A stretch of DNA of 64,000 nucleotides from Liopterus haemorrhoidalis (Eukaryota; Arthropoda; Insecta; Coleoptera; Dytiscidae), in assembly GCA_963971575.1 (NCBI GenBank), contig OZ020612.1, forward strand, positions 33,707,916-33,771,915, given 5' to 3'. Positions 1-12,660 of the stretch are shown here, piece by piece. A program made the position numbers and the translations under genes. The notes beneath the pieces are model-generated. The model ran no database searches. It saw only the letters and a list, made by a program, of their open reading frames with translations, and was not told the origin of the DNA. Each line of letters begins with the position of its first letter. The first letter of the stretch is position 1.

Positions 1-1080
1 GGACTCTAGTATGACACCTAGTGTATACAATATATGGGTTGATTTAAATGAAAAGGTTCATTGTTGCTGTGTGCCAGCAATGAAGAAGCAAAAAAAAGAA
101 GAAGAATATCTTATCAGATTGATTTTGCATTTTGAGCGAAACCTTAAATATCACATTCTATGAAATATGAAAGCTTCGATTTGGAAACTAATATAACATA
201 ATTAGTTAAAATTTATTGTGCATATCATCTATGGCTATTTGCACCTGCACACTCTATTTATTTATATAAGTACCAGAATAGCAAATGCTGATGCCTATCA
301 ATAGCGAAACACCTGGGTTTGACCTACCACGATACTTTTTTTTCACCATTATATCCGCATGCGCACTAATCAGGGTAAGTGTGCCGCCAATCTCACAAAA
401 TAGGGTATCACTTCTTCACTAAATTGTAATTGCAACGCCTCAAACTAAACCGTGTAACATATTGCATTCGAGTACGTCCTTCGAGATTATCCTAGCAAGA
501 AAAAAGATTTCATCATCAAACGGCGCGAGGTACTGACCTGGTTGGCTATCCTTGACGTTGATATCTAACAATTTATTCTGTACGTATTTACTTGTACTTG
601 TATCGACACGCTAAATAAATAAAATACGTATCTAAGTTTTATTATTATACTCTAAAAGGCGATATGTAAGCAAGTTGAGTAGAAAAAAAGTGATCAGCAA
701 AGTCTACCCAAAGAATCGAATGGTAGTAATGAAATTTTCTGTAACAAACCGGAAGTACAGAATATCTTTGGATATCAAGGACAACTTTGGTTTTTAAATG
801 GTATCGTATGTGGACTTGGTTATCTTTCGCTGGACCTCTTAAAAGAAATTACTTTAACTTAAAAATGCTTTTAATATCTTATACTTTTTACTAATTTTTA
901 TTTTACCGCATTATTATTTATTTTTGCATTCGGGAAACCTTTTTTGAAGACTGACAAAAAGTAAAGAAATATCAGAGACACTATAAAAAATGACCGAAGC
1001 TGGAGGTATAAAAAAATGTTCAAGTAAAAATTGTTTCTTTTCAAAAGCTTTACCCAAAGATATCCAACTCGATATACGTT
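1..1080. other. AT-rich DNA without recognisable gene
   Basis: I see only short ORFs, no domain motif and no clear repeat structure here. It may be intergenic or intronic. Nothing in the sequence decides which. Confidence 0.5.
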
Positions 1081-1084
1081 ACCA

Positions 1085-1232
1085 TTTTTTTTTTTTTTTT
1101 AGCCTCTGAACAGTACCTCTATCTCAATTACACTGCGGCTCACAACCATCCATGCTTTGGCCGGGATTTGAACCCGAGAACTTTGGTTCGTGAAGTAGAA
1201 GTACTATTTTTACGTTACCAAGACCGACAAAG
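1085..1232 (-). repeat. tRNA-derived SINE-like repeat
   Basis: Read on the minus strand, a Pol III B-box-like sequence (GGTTCAAATCC, plus-strand 1164-1174) sits in a tRNA-like T-arm context. An A-rich tail follows, seen as a run of 16 T on the plus strand at 1085-1100. The A box is weak and no target-site duplication was found. A pseudo-tRNA is the alternative. Confidence 0.45.
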
Positions 1233-1239
1233 GCCAACT

Positions 1240-2095
1240 CAAATTTGAAAAATGAATATCGTCCTTGCACTTCTGGTTAGTTCTGCAAAATTTCAATACC
1301 ACTATTCGATTCTTTAGGTAGATTTTGGTCATCAATATTATTTTCCAACTTGTTTACACTCTGTACTACGATCAAGAGACTTGCCACAAATACAAATAAA
1401 AGAAATAAAAACTGTTCTAATAAGGAAACAGATGTAGAGGTTATGGTAGAATGCTGTAAAATGGTCAACTATCATCTATAAAAAATTTGAATCGAAAATA
1501 TATTCATGTACTGCAAACAAATAACTAACAATGACAAATTATACCCTATAAATAATATTCTATACACAATGTTAATTTATTCACGAGAAAATAACGTACG
1601 TCAATAACTGCGTAAACGGTTATTTGACGTACCTTATTGTCACACAAACCATATTTGTTTACATGCAAACATTACTTCGCACTAAACCAATCAGAAGCAA
1701 GGTTTAACGGATCTTAGCTTCTTAAACACGGTATTCTTTTTTTAAATGAACTATAGTAGCATAGATAAAATCTAAAATTAATTAAAATTGTACCAAACCC
1801 TTTAAACAAGTGATACTATTTTAAAAAGATAGAATTTTATTTTTAAACCCTCGGGATAATTTCCATAGGTACTGCAAGCATTTTTACTGTCTTTTTTTCT
1901 AGCTTTGGTTTTCCATCCAAATTTCAGACTTGTAAAACAGGATTAAAATATAATCCCTCTGAGTTAAAAAGCTCGAAATAAAAGGATTACAATATTTTTT
2001 ACGTGATATACTAAAAAACCAGCTGAATACACCATCGGAATAAAAAATTTAAATCAAATAATAAGACTACATATGATAACAGAATACAAATTATT
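1240..2095. other. AT-rich DNA, nothing recognised
   Basis: Short frames in this stretch show no domain and no coding-like composition. No repeat structure was recognised. Confidence 0.4.
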
Positions 2096-2099
2096 TAAA

Positions 2100-2250
2100 C
2101 TGATGGCAAAGCGTGGCAAGACACTTACCTACGGACTACATAGTTACGGGTTCACATCCTGACACTACACGAATTTTCATCTTCCGGCATTGTGCAGTCA
2201 ACTCATCTTCGTATCAGTCTCAAGAATTTAATACTAAAAATTAATACGTA
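2100..2250 (+). repeat. tRNA-derived SINE, copy 1
   Basis: An A-box-like sequence TGGCAAAGCGTGG (2104-2116) is followed about 33 bases later by a B box GGTTCACATCC (2149-2159), a normal Pol III promoter spacing. The 3' body shares a motif of the form CAGTCTCAA..TTTAAT with the repeat at 12.5 kb, so both look like one SINE family. No intact tRNA cloverleaf is formed, which argues against a functional tRNA gene. Confidence 0.5.
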
Positions 2251-3837
2251 TTTATACAGCGCTAATAGGATCAGTCGAAGCCTCAAGCAGCTAACGTGAC
2301 TTTAATATAATGCTACAGGTCGATAAATGGTAATTTTACCTTCTCCGTTCTATGCGCCACCAAGTCAATGTGGAACTAATATATTGTTTCTTCTTATTAT
2401 ACTGTAAACATATTAAATACGATAATTTGTTGAATATGAAGGTCGTATTCATACAATATCACACAAAATCGTGAAATTTTCCAAAAGAAAAATAAAAAAT
2501 AGTGATCAGATCAGTGAAAATTTAGCAAGTATGTTATGCAAGATACTTGGACGGAGTTGACAATTAACATAGAAAGATGAATACTTGAAGATCACTCATA
2601 GTGAAGTCAAGTCGTAGTCACATTGTATCACATAGTAAATTTAGTTCCGAATATAGACATCTTGGATAAAGTTGATATCGTTAGTATGTATTGAAGCCAT
2701 ACTGCGCTCGGTTGTATTGGGTGATGTAAATAGAAGACGGCTGTAGAGATGTAGGCGTTGGTTAACAACGCTAAAAAGACAAACTAAAATAAATCGTCGT
2801 TATGTCTGCCGTAATCCCAAACTGGGCATAGATTGCCTTTTGCCGAAGAACATGCTGTAAATAATGACAAACGGAATTCAGCACAATGAACGGACACGTT
2901 TAGAGAGATCCACATAAGTTCGCAGTAGACTTAGATCCAGAAGACAAAAGCTGTTGCCTGACTCTGTCTACAACTATATCTGCGCTGTATATTGTTGCAA
3001 TATGTTCGTGTCCCGAATTGATCTCTATCAGTCACGATTAAGCTCACTCCCGGTGAGCTGTCCTCATATCAACGTTATGTATGTACTAGAAGAAAAGCCC
3101 GTCATCCGACGGGGTAAAGGTGATCACCAAATTAAATAGAAACTCTCCGTACAATATTAGAACAGTAGTGGCGTTTATTTATAAGTCATATACCTAGCTT
3201 TCTTTCTAAATATAATAAATTGTTAAGTAACTGCCCAGTTAGGCAAAGAAAATAAGCTGATTAAAAAAAGAAATTATAAACATCTGTAAATCAATTATAA
3301 AGAGAAGCGAATATTTAAGCCATCGTCCTCACGGACAGCAGGAACAGAAATTAATATGGAGCTATTGCTCATGTTAAACAGCAACTAAGGTTATTCATAT
3401 TTAATAATTACTGGAAAAAAATGATAATAATAATTTTAAAATAATTTAAGTTGGGTTGATTTAATTTGGGATGATCAAACACGCCACAAAACTTCTTTAA
3501 AAACTACATTTTTTGTAAAAAACATGCATGCATGCGAAACCATAAAAACCGAATTGTGTTCAGCAGTAATAAAAGGATATCCAATCAAAATTTCGGAAAA
3601 CTGAAAACAGGGTCATGTTTAGGACTCTAGAACATACCTATATATTAAAATTAGACGTAATCAAACAAACTTTATTTTCTTGTCCCATTTTCCGACCCTT
3701 CTGAGAAATTAAGTGCGGGATAAAAGTATTTAGACGCATATAACTCGTAAAAATATTTTTTTGCAAAAACAAAATTTTGTTTGTTAATCTGTCAATAGCT
3801 TTCATTTGATACCCCACTTATATTTTTATATAATATG
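2251..3837. other. AT-rich DNA without recognisable gene
   Basis: Only short ORFs are present. From about 3480 the sequence resembles low-complexity repeat DNA. The words 'gttaatct..gctttcatttgat' near 3783 recur near 60960, which suggests a diverged dispersed repeat. No protein motif was recognised. Confidence 0.4.
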
Positions 3838-4004
3838 CTAGTGGTTCTTAATCTTTTTTAGATGACGGCACTCTAATGTAAAATATGAAAAATGCAAGGC
3901 GCCTTACCCTCATTTCTCTGTATGACATTCGTATTAATTCTACAGAGTTCGCCTTTCATATACCTACGGTAAGGTGCGGCGACACCGTTGTTGAAAACCA
4001 CTAG
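3838..4004. mobile_element. hAT-like MITE (copy near 3.9 kb)
   Basis: The ends are inverted repeats (CTAGTGGTTCTTAA on the left, the complement TTGAAAACCACTAG on the right). The interior (tgtattaattctac, then ctttcatata) matches the unit at 38151-38317, so the two are one non-autonomous family. CAGTGGTTCTCAAAC-type ends are typical of hAT-derived MITEs. No clear 8-bp duplication was seen, so the exact ends are uncertain. Confidence 0.55.
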
Positions 4005-5309
4005 TACAGGCAGATACGAATACGAAACCCTAAAAACTGGATTGCGTTCGTCAGTAAAAAACACCCCAACAAAGTTTAAAGACGATTTTGGAATTGTAAG
4101 GTATCATTCGGGTACCGATTCCAGAGTAGATAATCAAAATTTCGTAAAACTAATAACATGGTCGTATTTAAGAGTCTCAACCTTCATTTTTTGTCCCATT
4201 AAGACAGCATGGGAAATTTTTGGGGTCGCAGGCTCGCCCTCTTTTCGAATATTCTAGGTTTAGGATTTTTCTCATCTTGAGAATATTTCCAGAATAATAA
4301 AAAGCTCTGGAAGGAGATCTGACAAAAACCTCAGCGATTTTATATACCTATATATAGATTGCGTCGATTCATAAATAAGAATTGTTAATTTCCAATTTTT
4401 TTCTTGTTTAAAACCTGATTTATAATAGATATGTTATGGATACATAAGCATAAAAATAACACTATTTTCTTTGTTCTGTTTATTACAAACAGATGTTTTG
4501 AAGGGTCAAACCTATTGTTCTGTTATGTATGCGCTATGCTATGGAGTTATTATAAACCAGGCTTTACTCTTCTGTGTGAGGTCTTGTTTTGTTATAGAGA
4601 TGAACAACATTTATCCTACTAACGAGTACGCGGGACTTTTCGATCAAACTTTGATGAACTCTGATGAATACGTCATGATCCCACTACCAGCACAACAGTA
4701 TTTTTTTGCCGTGAAGATCGGCCTTTGAATCCAGCCGTGGAGATTTATTCTCATCAACTCACTGCTTTTTGCAGTGGCGGACTTGGCATTCGGGATCCCG
4801 GGCAGTTGCCCAGTGGGCCGATCCCAACTAGGCCACTTCTCAGAAAACTGGAAATGGAAAGCAAAGCAACTTTTTTATTTGAAGTTTTGCCACCATCCTC
4901 CTTGAACCAATAAAAAACGACTTATTTTGTGAATTTGACAACACAGTCACAAGCACTGCCTGTCGAATGCGGAAGGTAGATTTCTATCTACCTTTTAAGC
5001 TGTAAAAAGTATAGTGCCCTGTCAATAACTAGTAAAAATGTATATGGAGTGGGGTCATATATGACCCCCTTATTGTCGTTTGAGTGTTAAAGACATCTGT
5101 AATCTAAATACATTCTAAAAAGAAAACAACATGCAAAAAAGAATTATTTTATAGTTAAAAATATGGTAAAAGAGGATATGAAAAAAAAGTTTAAAGTATA
5201 TAATTGAAAAAAAATAAAAAATGTGAATAGTATGTTCTGTAACGATGATAGAAATAAGAACAACATATTGGTTAAAACAGAAAATTTACCTGTGTTATTT
5301 TTTCCAAAC
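4005..5309. other. Non-genic DNA with two small palindromes
   Basis: No gene was recognised. There is a hairpin with 8-bp arms AAGGTAGA/TCTACCTT at 4973-4994. A perfect 18-bp palindrome GGGGTCATATATGACCCC lies at 5051-5068. The segment at 4770-4850 is GC-richer than its surroundings and may be an old MITE. Confidence 0.4.
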
Positions 5310-5578
5310 AAATAAGGTGGTAAGTCATCTTTCCACCCTATTTAATTCATCTATCACTTTTTTCACATTTACTTTACATTTTTCATTTATAATCATAGTA
5401 TCATTTCACAAAAAAATTTATAACCTGTCAATATATTACATGTGTTCAGCTCGGATACAAACCAATATTAATAAATATAACAATTTACGTTGCTACCGAC
5501 TACCGATAAGCCTTATCGATAGTAACCTGCAAGAACAATCCAGAGGTGGCGGCTAGAGTTATCAACTCGGCCGCCAAA

Positions 5579-6335
5579 ATGAACGTGTCACCTGGCGTAA
5601 CTGTTTTTGCTGACGCGGCAAAACACACTACAATTCAACAACAAACGAATGTGAAAGAGTACCATCCAGGGGACGAGCAAGCAATAATCGTTCAAGCAAT
5701 CGACGATATTCCTCTTGAGGAATATGCGTATGCGCTTGGAGAAATAACAGAACCAAAAAAACATAAACCAATGTTTTTTTTTTGTGTATCAAAATTATCG
5801 AACAACAGAGTCTGCATACATCTCACATCTCAAGATGCTGCAGATCAAATTATAAAAAATCATAAAACCTTAGAAGTATGTGGAAAAACAAGTTCGATTA
5901 GATACTTTATCAACCGAACAAAAAGAATAACCATTTCAAATATCAGTCCATCAGTGCCCCACGAATATTTAGAAAACAAATTAATAGAATTAGGGCTACA
6001 ATTAACATCGCCGATGCATTTCATGGATGCAGGATTTAAAAAAAAAACAGGGTTCGAACATGTGAAGTCACTCCGTAGATGGGTGTATACTGTAAACAAC
6101 GCTGAGAAAATACCTGAAACCACCGAAATAAAAATTAGAAATACCTATAACCCACAGAATTTTCATTTCGGATTACTCCGAATTTTGCACGTACTGTAAA
6201 AAGCACGGGCACGTCATCACAGCATGTAGATATAAATTAAGAGACGAAAATAATAAACAACAACAAGAACAACAAGAACAGCAAAAACAGCAAGAACAAC
6301 AAGAAGAGCAACAACAGCAAGAACCACTTAAATAA
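5579..6335 (+). pseudogene. I-type LINE ORF1 (gag-like), frameshifted
   Basis: I take the ATG at 5579 rather than an upstream GTG because it begins the region alignable to the ORF1 at 34851-36140. Shared blocks are the EEYAYALGEI segment, the I(S/I)N(I/V) region and the FxHAGF/FMDAGF segment. The frame ends at 6199. A one-base shift near 6150 recovers a knuckle CTYCKKHGHVITAC (C-x2-C-x4-H-x4-C), after which a Gln-rich tail begins and meets TAA at 6333. It would bind element RNA in an RNP. The frameshift makes this copy non-functional as it stands. Confidence 0.8.
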
Positions 6336-6630
6336 CAACAGGAGCGGTAAGTTGTTGTTGAACGGCAGCAGATTGTTGTTTAGCTGCAGCAGGTTGTTGG
6401 TGAGCAGCCACAGCAGCAAGTTGTTGTTGAGCAGCAACGGCACCAACATCTTGTTGAACAACGGCAACAACCGCAGCAGCATGTTGTTGTTGAACAGCAA
6501 CAACGACAAAAACAACAACAACAACAAATACAACAACAACAAGAATCGGAAGAACAACAACAGCAACAGCAGAAACAAGAGCAACACCAGCAAGAACAGC
6601 GACAACAGAATCAACAACAACAATACAATG
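6250..6630 (+). repeat. CAA/CAG Gln-codon repeat tract, locally switched to GTT
   Basis: A compositionally biased triplet tract encodes polyglutamine in the ORF1 frame at both ends. From about 6350 to 6510 many triplets read GTT/TTG, so Gln runs become Val runs. In-frame stops lie at 6333, 6348 and 6378. The same frame re-emerges in the ORF1 C-terminal coding part at 6702. The opposite strand yields long poly-Leu/Val ORFs that are artefacts of this composition. Confidence 0.8.
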
Positions 6631-6635
6631 ATAAT

Positions 6636-7085
6636 AATGATGCACAAAATACTGACGCAAATCAAAACAAGTATACAACAGCACTGAAAAGGAGCCTCAG
6701 TATGGCAAACAGTTCTGAGTCTCTTGAAGAAAACACTGGAGACAACAACGAGGCAGTAACGAACCCCAACACCAGTAATATCAGAAAACCGCAGAAAAAC
6801 AGAAAAACAAGAGATAGGTCTACCAGCCCGTGCACAACCGAAGAATGGCTTACGCCACTGAAACACATCTTCGAAAGCTGCAAATCATCGCTGTCTCTGT
6901 ACCAATTTCAAAACTTCATTGAATTGGCACAAAATAATAAAGAACTACTATCGCTCGTAAAAAATTACACAGACAATCCTACAGAAAATGTCAACCTAAT
7001 GGACACACTACATGCAGCTCTAACTAAACGCTCTCCCAAACAACGCCTTGCACGAATATCAAATAAGCTAAAGGAACAAATTAAG
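6636..7085 (+). pseudogene. I-type LINE ORF1 C-terminal part
   Basis: Downstream of the Gln-rich tract the ORF1 frame encodes a Ser-rich, basic linker (RSLSMANSSESLEE, then KNRKTRDRSTSP). A segment ending in SNKLKEQIK follows, which corresponds to INKIKEQL at the end of the other I-type ORF1. The frame then runs straight into ORF2 endonuclease sequence without a stop. The intercistronic region and the first residues of ORF2 have therefore been deleted, giving an apparent gag-pol fusion. The domain has no known catalytic role. Confidence 0.7.
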
Positions 7086-10000
7086 CTCAATAATGGGGAA
7101 CTTAGTCACCTACCGGAATTGCAAATCATTATGACACAACATCAACCGAATTTCATCTGCCTACAAGAAACTAACTTTAAACCCGATAAAACCATAACCT
7201 TACGAAACTACGACTTCAGAAAAGACAGAGAAGGAAGAAATAAGGCAAGTGGCGGCACAGCAATACTTGTTAAAGATACCAATTATGCAGAACAACTTGC
7301 ATTAAATACAGAATTAGAAGCTGTTGCAATTAAAACTCACATCCCCGAAGAAATAACTACATGCTATCTACTTCTCACCTGACCAGCCAATAAGAACCAA
7401 AGATGTAGAAAAACTCATCGAGCAACTGCCACAACCCTACATAGTGTGTGGGGACTTCGCACATAACCTGCTATGGGGATCAAACACTACTAATACCAAA
7501 GGTACTATCGTTGAAAAACTTTTTGACAGAGATATTCTACTGAACGACGGATCACCAACCCATTTTTGTCAAAGATCAGGTAGATTTTCTGCTATTGATC
7601 TAACATACTGCGATCCAAGAATCTCCACAAAATTCAACTGGGACACTGCCAGACTTACATGGCAGTGACCATTTCCCCATCAAGATTGAGTACAATAATC
7701 ACAACAATGATACTCAGTACATAGAAACAAGGAAGTGGAAATTAGACCAAGCTAACTGGGAATCCTACACTGAAAAGATTTAAACCCTGTCAGAAAATTT
7801 CACCATAGATTATGAAAATGCAATGTCGCTAATTAACAAGTTCACAAAACTAATCAAGACATCTGCCGAAGAAACAATCGGATACAAAAAAAAAAAACAA
7901 GCAGAGAAAAACGGTACCATGGTGGAATGCAGATTGCCAAGAAGCTATCAAAGAAGCCAAAAAAGCATTTAATACATACAAAAAACATAATAGTCTAGAG
8001 AACCTGATAGAACACAAAAAAACCAAAGCTAAAGCTAGAAGAACCATTAGAAGAAGTAATCATGGGAAAGCTATGTGAGTAGTATTACTACCGACACACC
8101 CACCAGAGAAGTCTGGCAAAAAATTAAAAGGATAAATGGTTACAAACAATCACATAAAATCCCCCTCATAAAAAAAGGAACGCTGAAAATTACAGATAAT
8201 AAAGACATGGCCAATGCACTAGCAGAAACATTCTACGAACAATCTAGTAACACAAATTACACCAAACAATTTGTGGAACTGAAGAAAAACATGGAAGATA
8301 ATCCCTACATTATTGAGGACGACGCAGAACCCATCAACCAATTACCGTAACCGAAATAAAAGAATCCCTAAAATCTATGAAAAATAATAAAAGTCCTGGT
8401 CTCGATCAAATCCCATTTGAACTCCTCAAAAATATCCCAAATGAAGCCATAAAAATCCTCCATAGTATTTATAACCACATATGGCTCCGTAACGAATTTT
8501 CAGACTCGTGGCAACACATTGACATCATTCCAGTACCCAAACCTAACAAAATAGAAACAGATTCCAGAAACTATCGACCTATAGCTCTTTCGAATACCCT
8601 GAGTAAACTATACGAAAAAATTATAAACAAAAGACTGGTTTGGTACCTAGAAAAAAAACGGATTTTTAAACAAAAACCAAGCAGGCTTCAAGCAAGATCA
8701 CTCCACCATGGACCAGATACTTATTCTAGCTAATGAAGTACAGGAATCCTTCATCAACAAACAACAGCTTTGCGCCATTTTCTTCGACATTAAAAACGCC
8801 TACCCCACAGCATGGCGACGTCACATCCTCAATGAAATTAAAAGCTATGGACTAAATGGACATGTACTTCATTTTATGAGTAACTTCCTAACTTACAAAA
8901 AATTAAGAGTTAGAGCCAATGGCACTTTTCAGATCAAAAAATTCAGGAAAACGTGTTCCCCAAGGATCAGTCCTGAGTGTAATTCTGTTTCTACTCTGTA
9001 TTAATAAGATAAATGAAAACATTAAAAAACCTAGTAAATTCTTGCTATATGCTGATGATTTGGTTATTTTCTGCAAAGGAACCAACTCAGAAAACCTCCG
9101 GCGACTCCTGCAGGATGCAATCACAGGCATTGAAACATGGGCAAACAACACTGGCTTCCAATTCTCGGTAGAAAAAACAAAAGCTGTGCACTTTACCAAG
9201 AAGCAGAAACAACCAAACCATGATATCACACTGTATAATGTACCCATCGAATTCACCAAGGAAATGAAATTCCTAGGTGTTACAATAGATCGGAAACTAA
9301 CTTGGAAATCACACATCAAGCGAGTCAAGGCTGAATGCAACAAAAGGATAAACATAATTAAAATACTAGGAAATCAAACTTGGGGAGCAGACAAAAACGT
9401 TCTTCTAAATATATAAAACCATGATTTTATCTAAAATGGACTACGGCTGCATTGCATACGCCACCGCTAGTAAAACAACTCTAAACTTACTAAACTCTGT
9501 ACATCATACAGCAATAAGAATAGCCACCGGCGCATTTAGATCTAGCCCCTCGACTAGCATTCTAAATGAAGCAGGAGAACCAAGTCTAAAAGAGAGACGA
9601 GAATAACTATCTATGATGTACTTAACAAATTTAGCAAGTAAACCAAATCATCCGACGTATAATCATTTTTTCATAAAACAAAATACTCTAATTACTCATA
9701 ATAAAACCAACCTACAGCAATACATTAATACCATCCTACAAACCAACAACATCGTAATTCTTGAAATCCAGTCAACCACCTTCCACCATACTCCGCCTTG
9801 GCTGTTTGGAAAAATAATTAAAAACATGGACCTAACCGCATATAAAAAGACTGAACCAGAACGTTTAAAAACCAAATTCAATCAACTTGAACACGAACTA
9901 CAGCAGTACCAATTCTATTTCACTGACGCATCAAAAATGGACAATAACTGCTCTATAGCTGTTGTTCAAGGCGAAGAGGTGAAAACGCACAGTCTACCAA

Positions 10001-10716
10001 CAACTACAAGCGTATTCCAAGCAGAAGCGGTAGCAGTTCAGAAGGCGCTCGAATTGGCATCAGTAACCACCTACAGCAACATAACCGTATGCACCGACTC
10101 TCTAAGCATACTGCAAGCTCTCGACAATAGCTACTCAAAGGACACGAGGATCCAACGAATCCAGGACCAGATACAACAGATGATTGACCAAAGAAAATCA
10201 GTACAACTCATCTGGGTGCCTGCCCACGCTGGCATCGAGGGAAACGAACGTGCGAATTCTGCAGCCCGAGAACCCAACAGCAGCCAGGATGAAATATGCC
10301 ATATTGCCCCAAACAAGACGTACTTAAAACAGACCATCAAGACAAGACTCTACTCGACAAGACTGAACAAGTGGCGCGAGACTATGAACAATAAACTTAG
10401 AACAGTCAAAGAAGACATATACAACTGGACCTCAGGTACCAATAGACGTGAACAAATAATTATGACAAGACTTAGAATCGGACACACCAGACTTACTCAC
10501 GAACACCTCATGAACAGACCTAAAAACAAAATTTGCGAGACATGTGGCGAACAACTGACTGTTAACCACATATTAACCGACTGTCAACTATACACTAACA
10601 CACGTACTAACTACAACCTACCACAGGACATTAAAGACATACTAAAACCCGATCCAGCAATGACCAACAATGTTTTGCAATTGTTACAATCCATTGATAT
10701 TTTTAATCTAATATAG
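7086..10716 (+). pseudogene. I-type LINE ORF2 (EN-RT-RNase H), multiply broken
   Basis: This is the polyprotein that would nick target DNA, copy the RNA and remove it. The endonuclease starts at LNNGELSHLPEL with QET near 7160, and is broken near 7380 and 7670. RT motifs A (FFDIKNAY), B (VPQGSVLS) and C (LLYADDLVIF) lie at about 8780-9070. They are spread over several frames, with breaks near 8350, 8730, 9000, 9415 and 9605. RNase H follows at 9613-10716, with FTDASK, AEAVAV and CTDSLS. The last catalytic site reads GNERANS, so Asp has become Asn. A CETC..H....C zinc motif is near the end. It is clearly dead, but its domain order is complete. Confidence 0.85.
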
Positions 10717-10823
10717 TTAGAATGTAAATGCATGTAAATACTAAAACAATTGTAAGATAGTAACAAAGACACCAATAGCCAAGTAGCTGACGTGTCTATA
10801 AATAAATAAATTAAAAAAAAAAA

Positions 10824-12509
10824 GGTTTTGTATTTTTAATCTACATTAAGACATATATAAATACTGGAGAGACATGTAAAAAACAATATGACATAGAGTA
10901 TTACATTGACAATATTATTATTATTTATATTATATTATAAATACTTAATATTAAGATATTTATATTTTGCGGAAAACTTTATTTTAGTGACAAAAAAATA
11001 AAAATAAAGAAATAAATAATAAAAAATGTAATATTGGAAATCTTGAATTGAATGCTGCACTAGGATAACATAAGATCAAAGAAAATCTGAGCTACACGTA
11101 TAATTACAATTAAACATGTATTAATATGGAAAACCCTAAAATTCTCTAATTCAAATCTAGCCATTTGTCGTTTAGTTCTTCATTGGGGCGCCTCAATCGC
11201 CCCATTTGGCGATTTTTTCATATTTTAAGAAATGGGGTGGTAAGAAGGACGCCGTGTATACTAGAACCATCCTTGTCCTATATTCATATTTTCAGCTGTC
11301 TTCGTAACATTTTCCCTTTGATTGAACCTATATTATTTGAAGATTGTGGACTTTCAATCTCTCCATTTCAAATTTACACATTTTACACATTTATTAATTT
11401 AAAGCGCTATGTAAGCAGACACTTTTGTGATAAAATTGAGAGACACATGTTTACTCCAGACAGGCATAAACTTATTATTTATGATGAGTCAATTGAACAA
11501 CCAATGATTTATTGTAATTTGTTCCCGAAAATATACGAATTAATTACAATCAGCTGATTAGAGTAGACATAGCAAGTTATGAGGATGAAAAAGAACAGAA
11601 TGGCAAAGAAGACCTAGAAAGAAAGGCTCGCAAAAGTAGGACAATATTGCAAATGATACAGAGACCTACAGACAGAAGAGCGAATATTAGCGAATATTGG
11701 TTTACAATATACCCAGAAAGATGTGACACTCAACAAAGCAAGATAGAAAATGTGTGTAAATTTAAACAAAACACAACTAGTCAATACCAGAGAGGGGGGA
11801 GAGAGATAGAGAGAAATTTTACAGAACTTATCGTATCGATATGTTTTTTTTTAAGAGTTAAGTCGCGGAATACTTACAGTAAACCATTACAAAAGTAATC
11901 ATTATTTTACAGCTCTAGTTTTATTTAAGTTGGGTATGTTTTGACTAATAGTAATTTAAAATCTAACTTTCTTTAAACTTACATAGCAAGTATTATAAAT
12001 TATAAAACTCAAAAAATCTTATGAAAGAAATCTTTAAGCTTCAAAAAGTTTTTCAAGATGATATTTTCATAAAAGTCATATTTATTACAAAGTATAATTT
12101 GTTTTTCGATTTGTTCAAGAGCAAAAAAGCAACTGAGATTTTATAAACATATTTAGCTTTGAAACAGTACAAAGGACGCTGTTTATATACGCTCTAGTGA
12201 CCACTTTCAATACTGCCAATAAATTTAGTTTTAAAATCAATGGAAAATTCACCTTTCGTGATACTCTACTCAGTTAAACTAGTAAATTACAAACTATTTC
12301 TAATTTTAAAAGTTTAAATTTGATTAGAAATTTTCACCAATTAGTACTACAAAGCATATTTGTAACACTCCATCGGATAATGAAATATAATTTAATGGAA
12401 TGATGCAAAATTAGTAATATTAACTTAAAAAATCAATTGTGTTTAATCCATATAAACAGTAAAGTGCACACCTTGCTAAAAAGTGTTACGTGTGTGTGTA
12501 TGTGCATAC
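10824..12509. other. Non-genic stretch with one unrecognised 130-aa ORF
   Basis: The only ORF of note is 11165-11557 (+), 130 aa. I do not recognise it. It shows no clear domain, and its second half is charged (KRYVSRHFCDKIERH). It could be a remnant of an element ORF or chance. The rest is AT-rich with no repeat that I could define. Confidence 0.3.
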
Positions 12510-12660
12510 ACAGGGCGAGTTATCGTGGTTCCGTGATAAAATGGTTGCCTGTGGAGGACTGGGAAGTGGGTTCAATTCTCGTACACCACTTCGGAAGTTG
12601 TCGGCGCAAGGGTTTACTCAGTCTCAAATATTTAATATTTAAAATAAGTACCTGTTAATA
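12510..12660 (+). repeat. tRNA-derived SINE, copy 2
   Basis: A B-box-like GGTTCAATTCTC lies at 12569-12580, with a tRNA-like upstream part (ATGGTTGCCTGTGG). Its 3' body ends with CAGTCTCAAATATTTAAT, which resembles the repeat at 2100-2250. The A box is weaker than in copy 1. I infer a shared SINE family. Confidence 0.45.

Larger units (their letters stand above)
5310..10823 (+). mobile_element. I-type non-LTR retrotransposon (degenerate)
   Basis: A near full-length LINE has a gag-like ORF1 with a zinc knuckle, then an ORF2 with AP endonuclease, reverse transcriptase, RNase H and a terminal zinc-finger motif. It ends in an A-run at 10813-10823. The RNase H domain and ORF1 type fit the I superfamily (I/Nimb-like). 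It is homologous over its whole length to the antisense element at 31005-36578, which serves as an internal reference. Several frameshifts and stops make it a pseudogene. The 5' end is approximate and no target-site duplication was found. Confidence 0.85.

Noticed and set aside
6237..6866. 209-aa minus-strand ORF very rich in Leu/Phe, and a second poly-Val frame at 6328-6684
   Set aside because: It is the antisense shadow of the CAA/CAG repeat tract in the I-type gag. No hydrophobic-protein gene is supported.
11165..11557. A host gene exon (130-aa frame)
   Set aside because: No recognised domain, splice context or codon pattern supports it. It is left as an unrecognised ORF.
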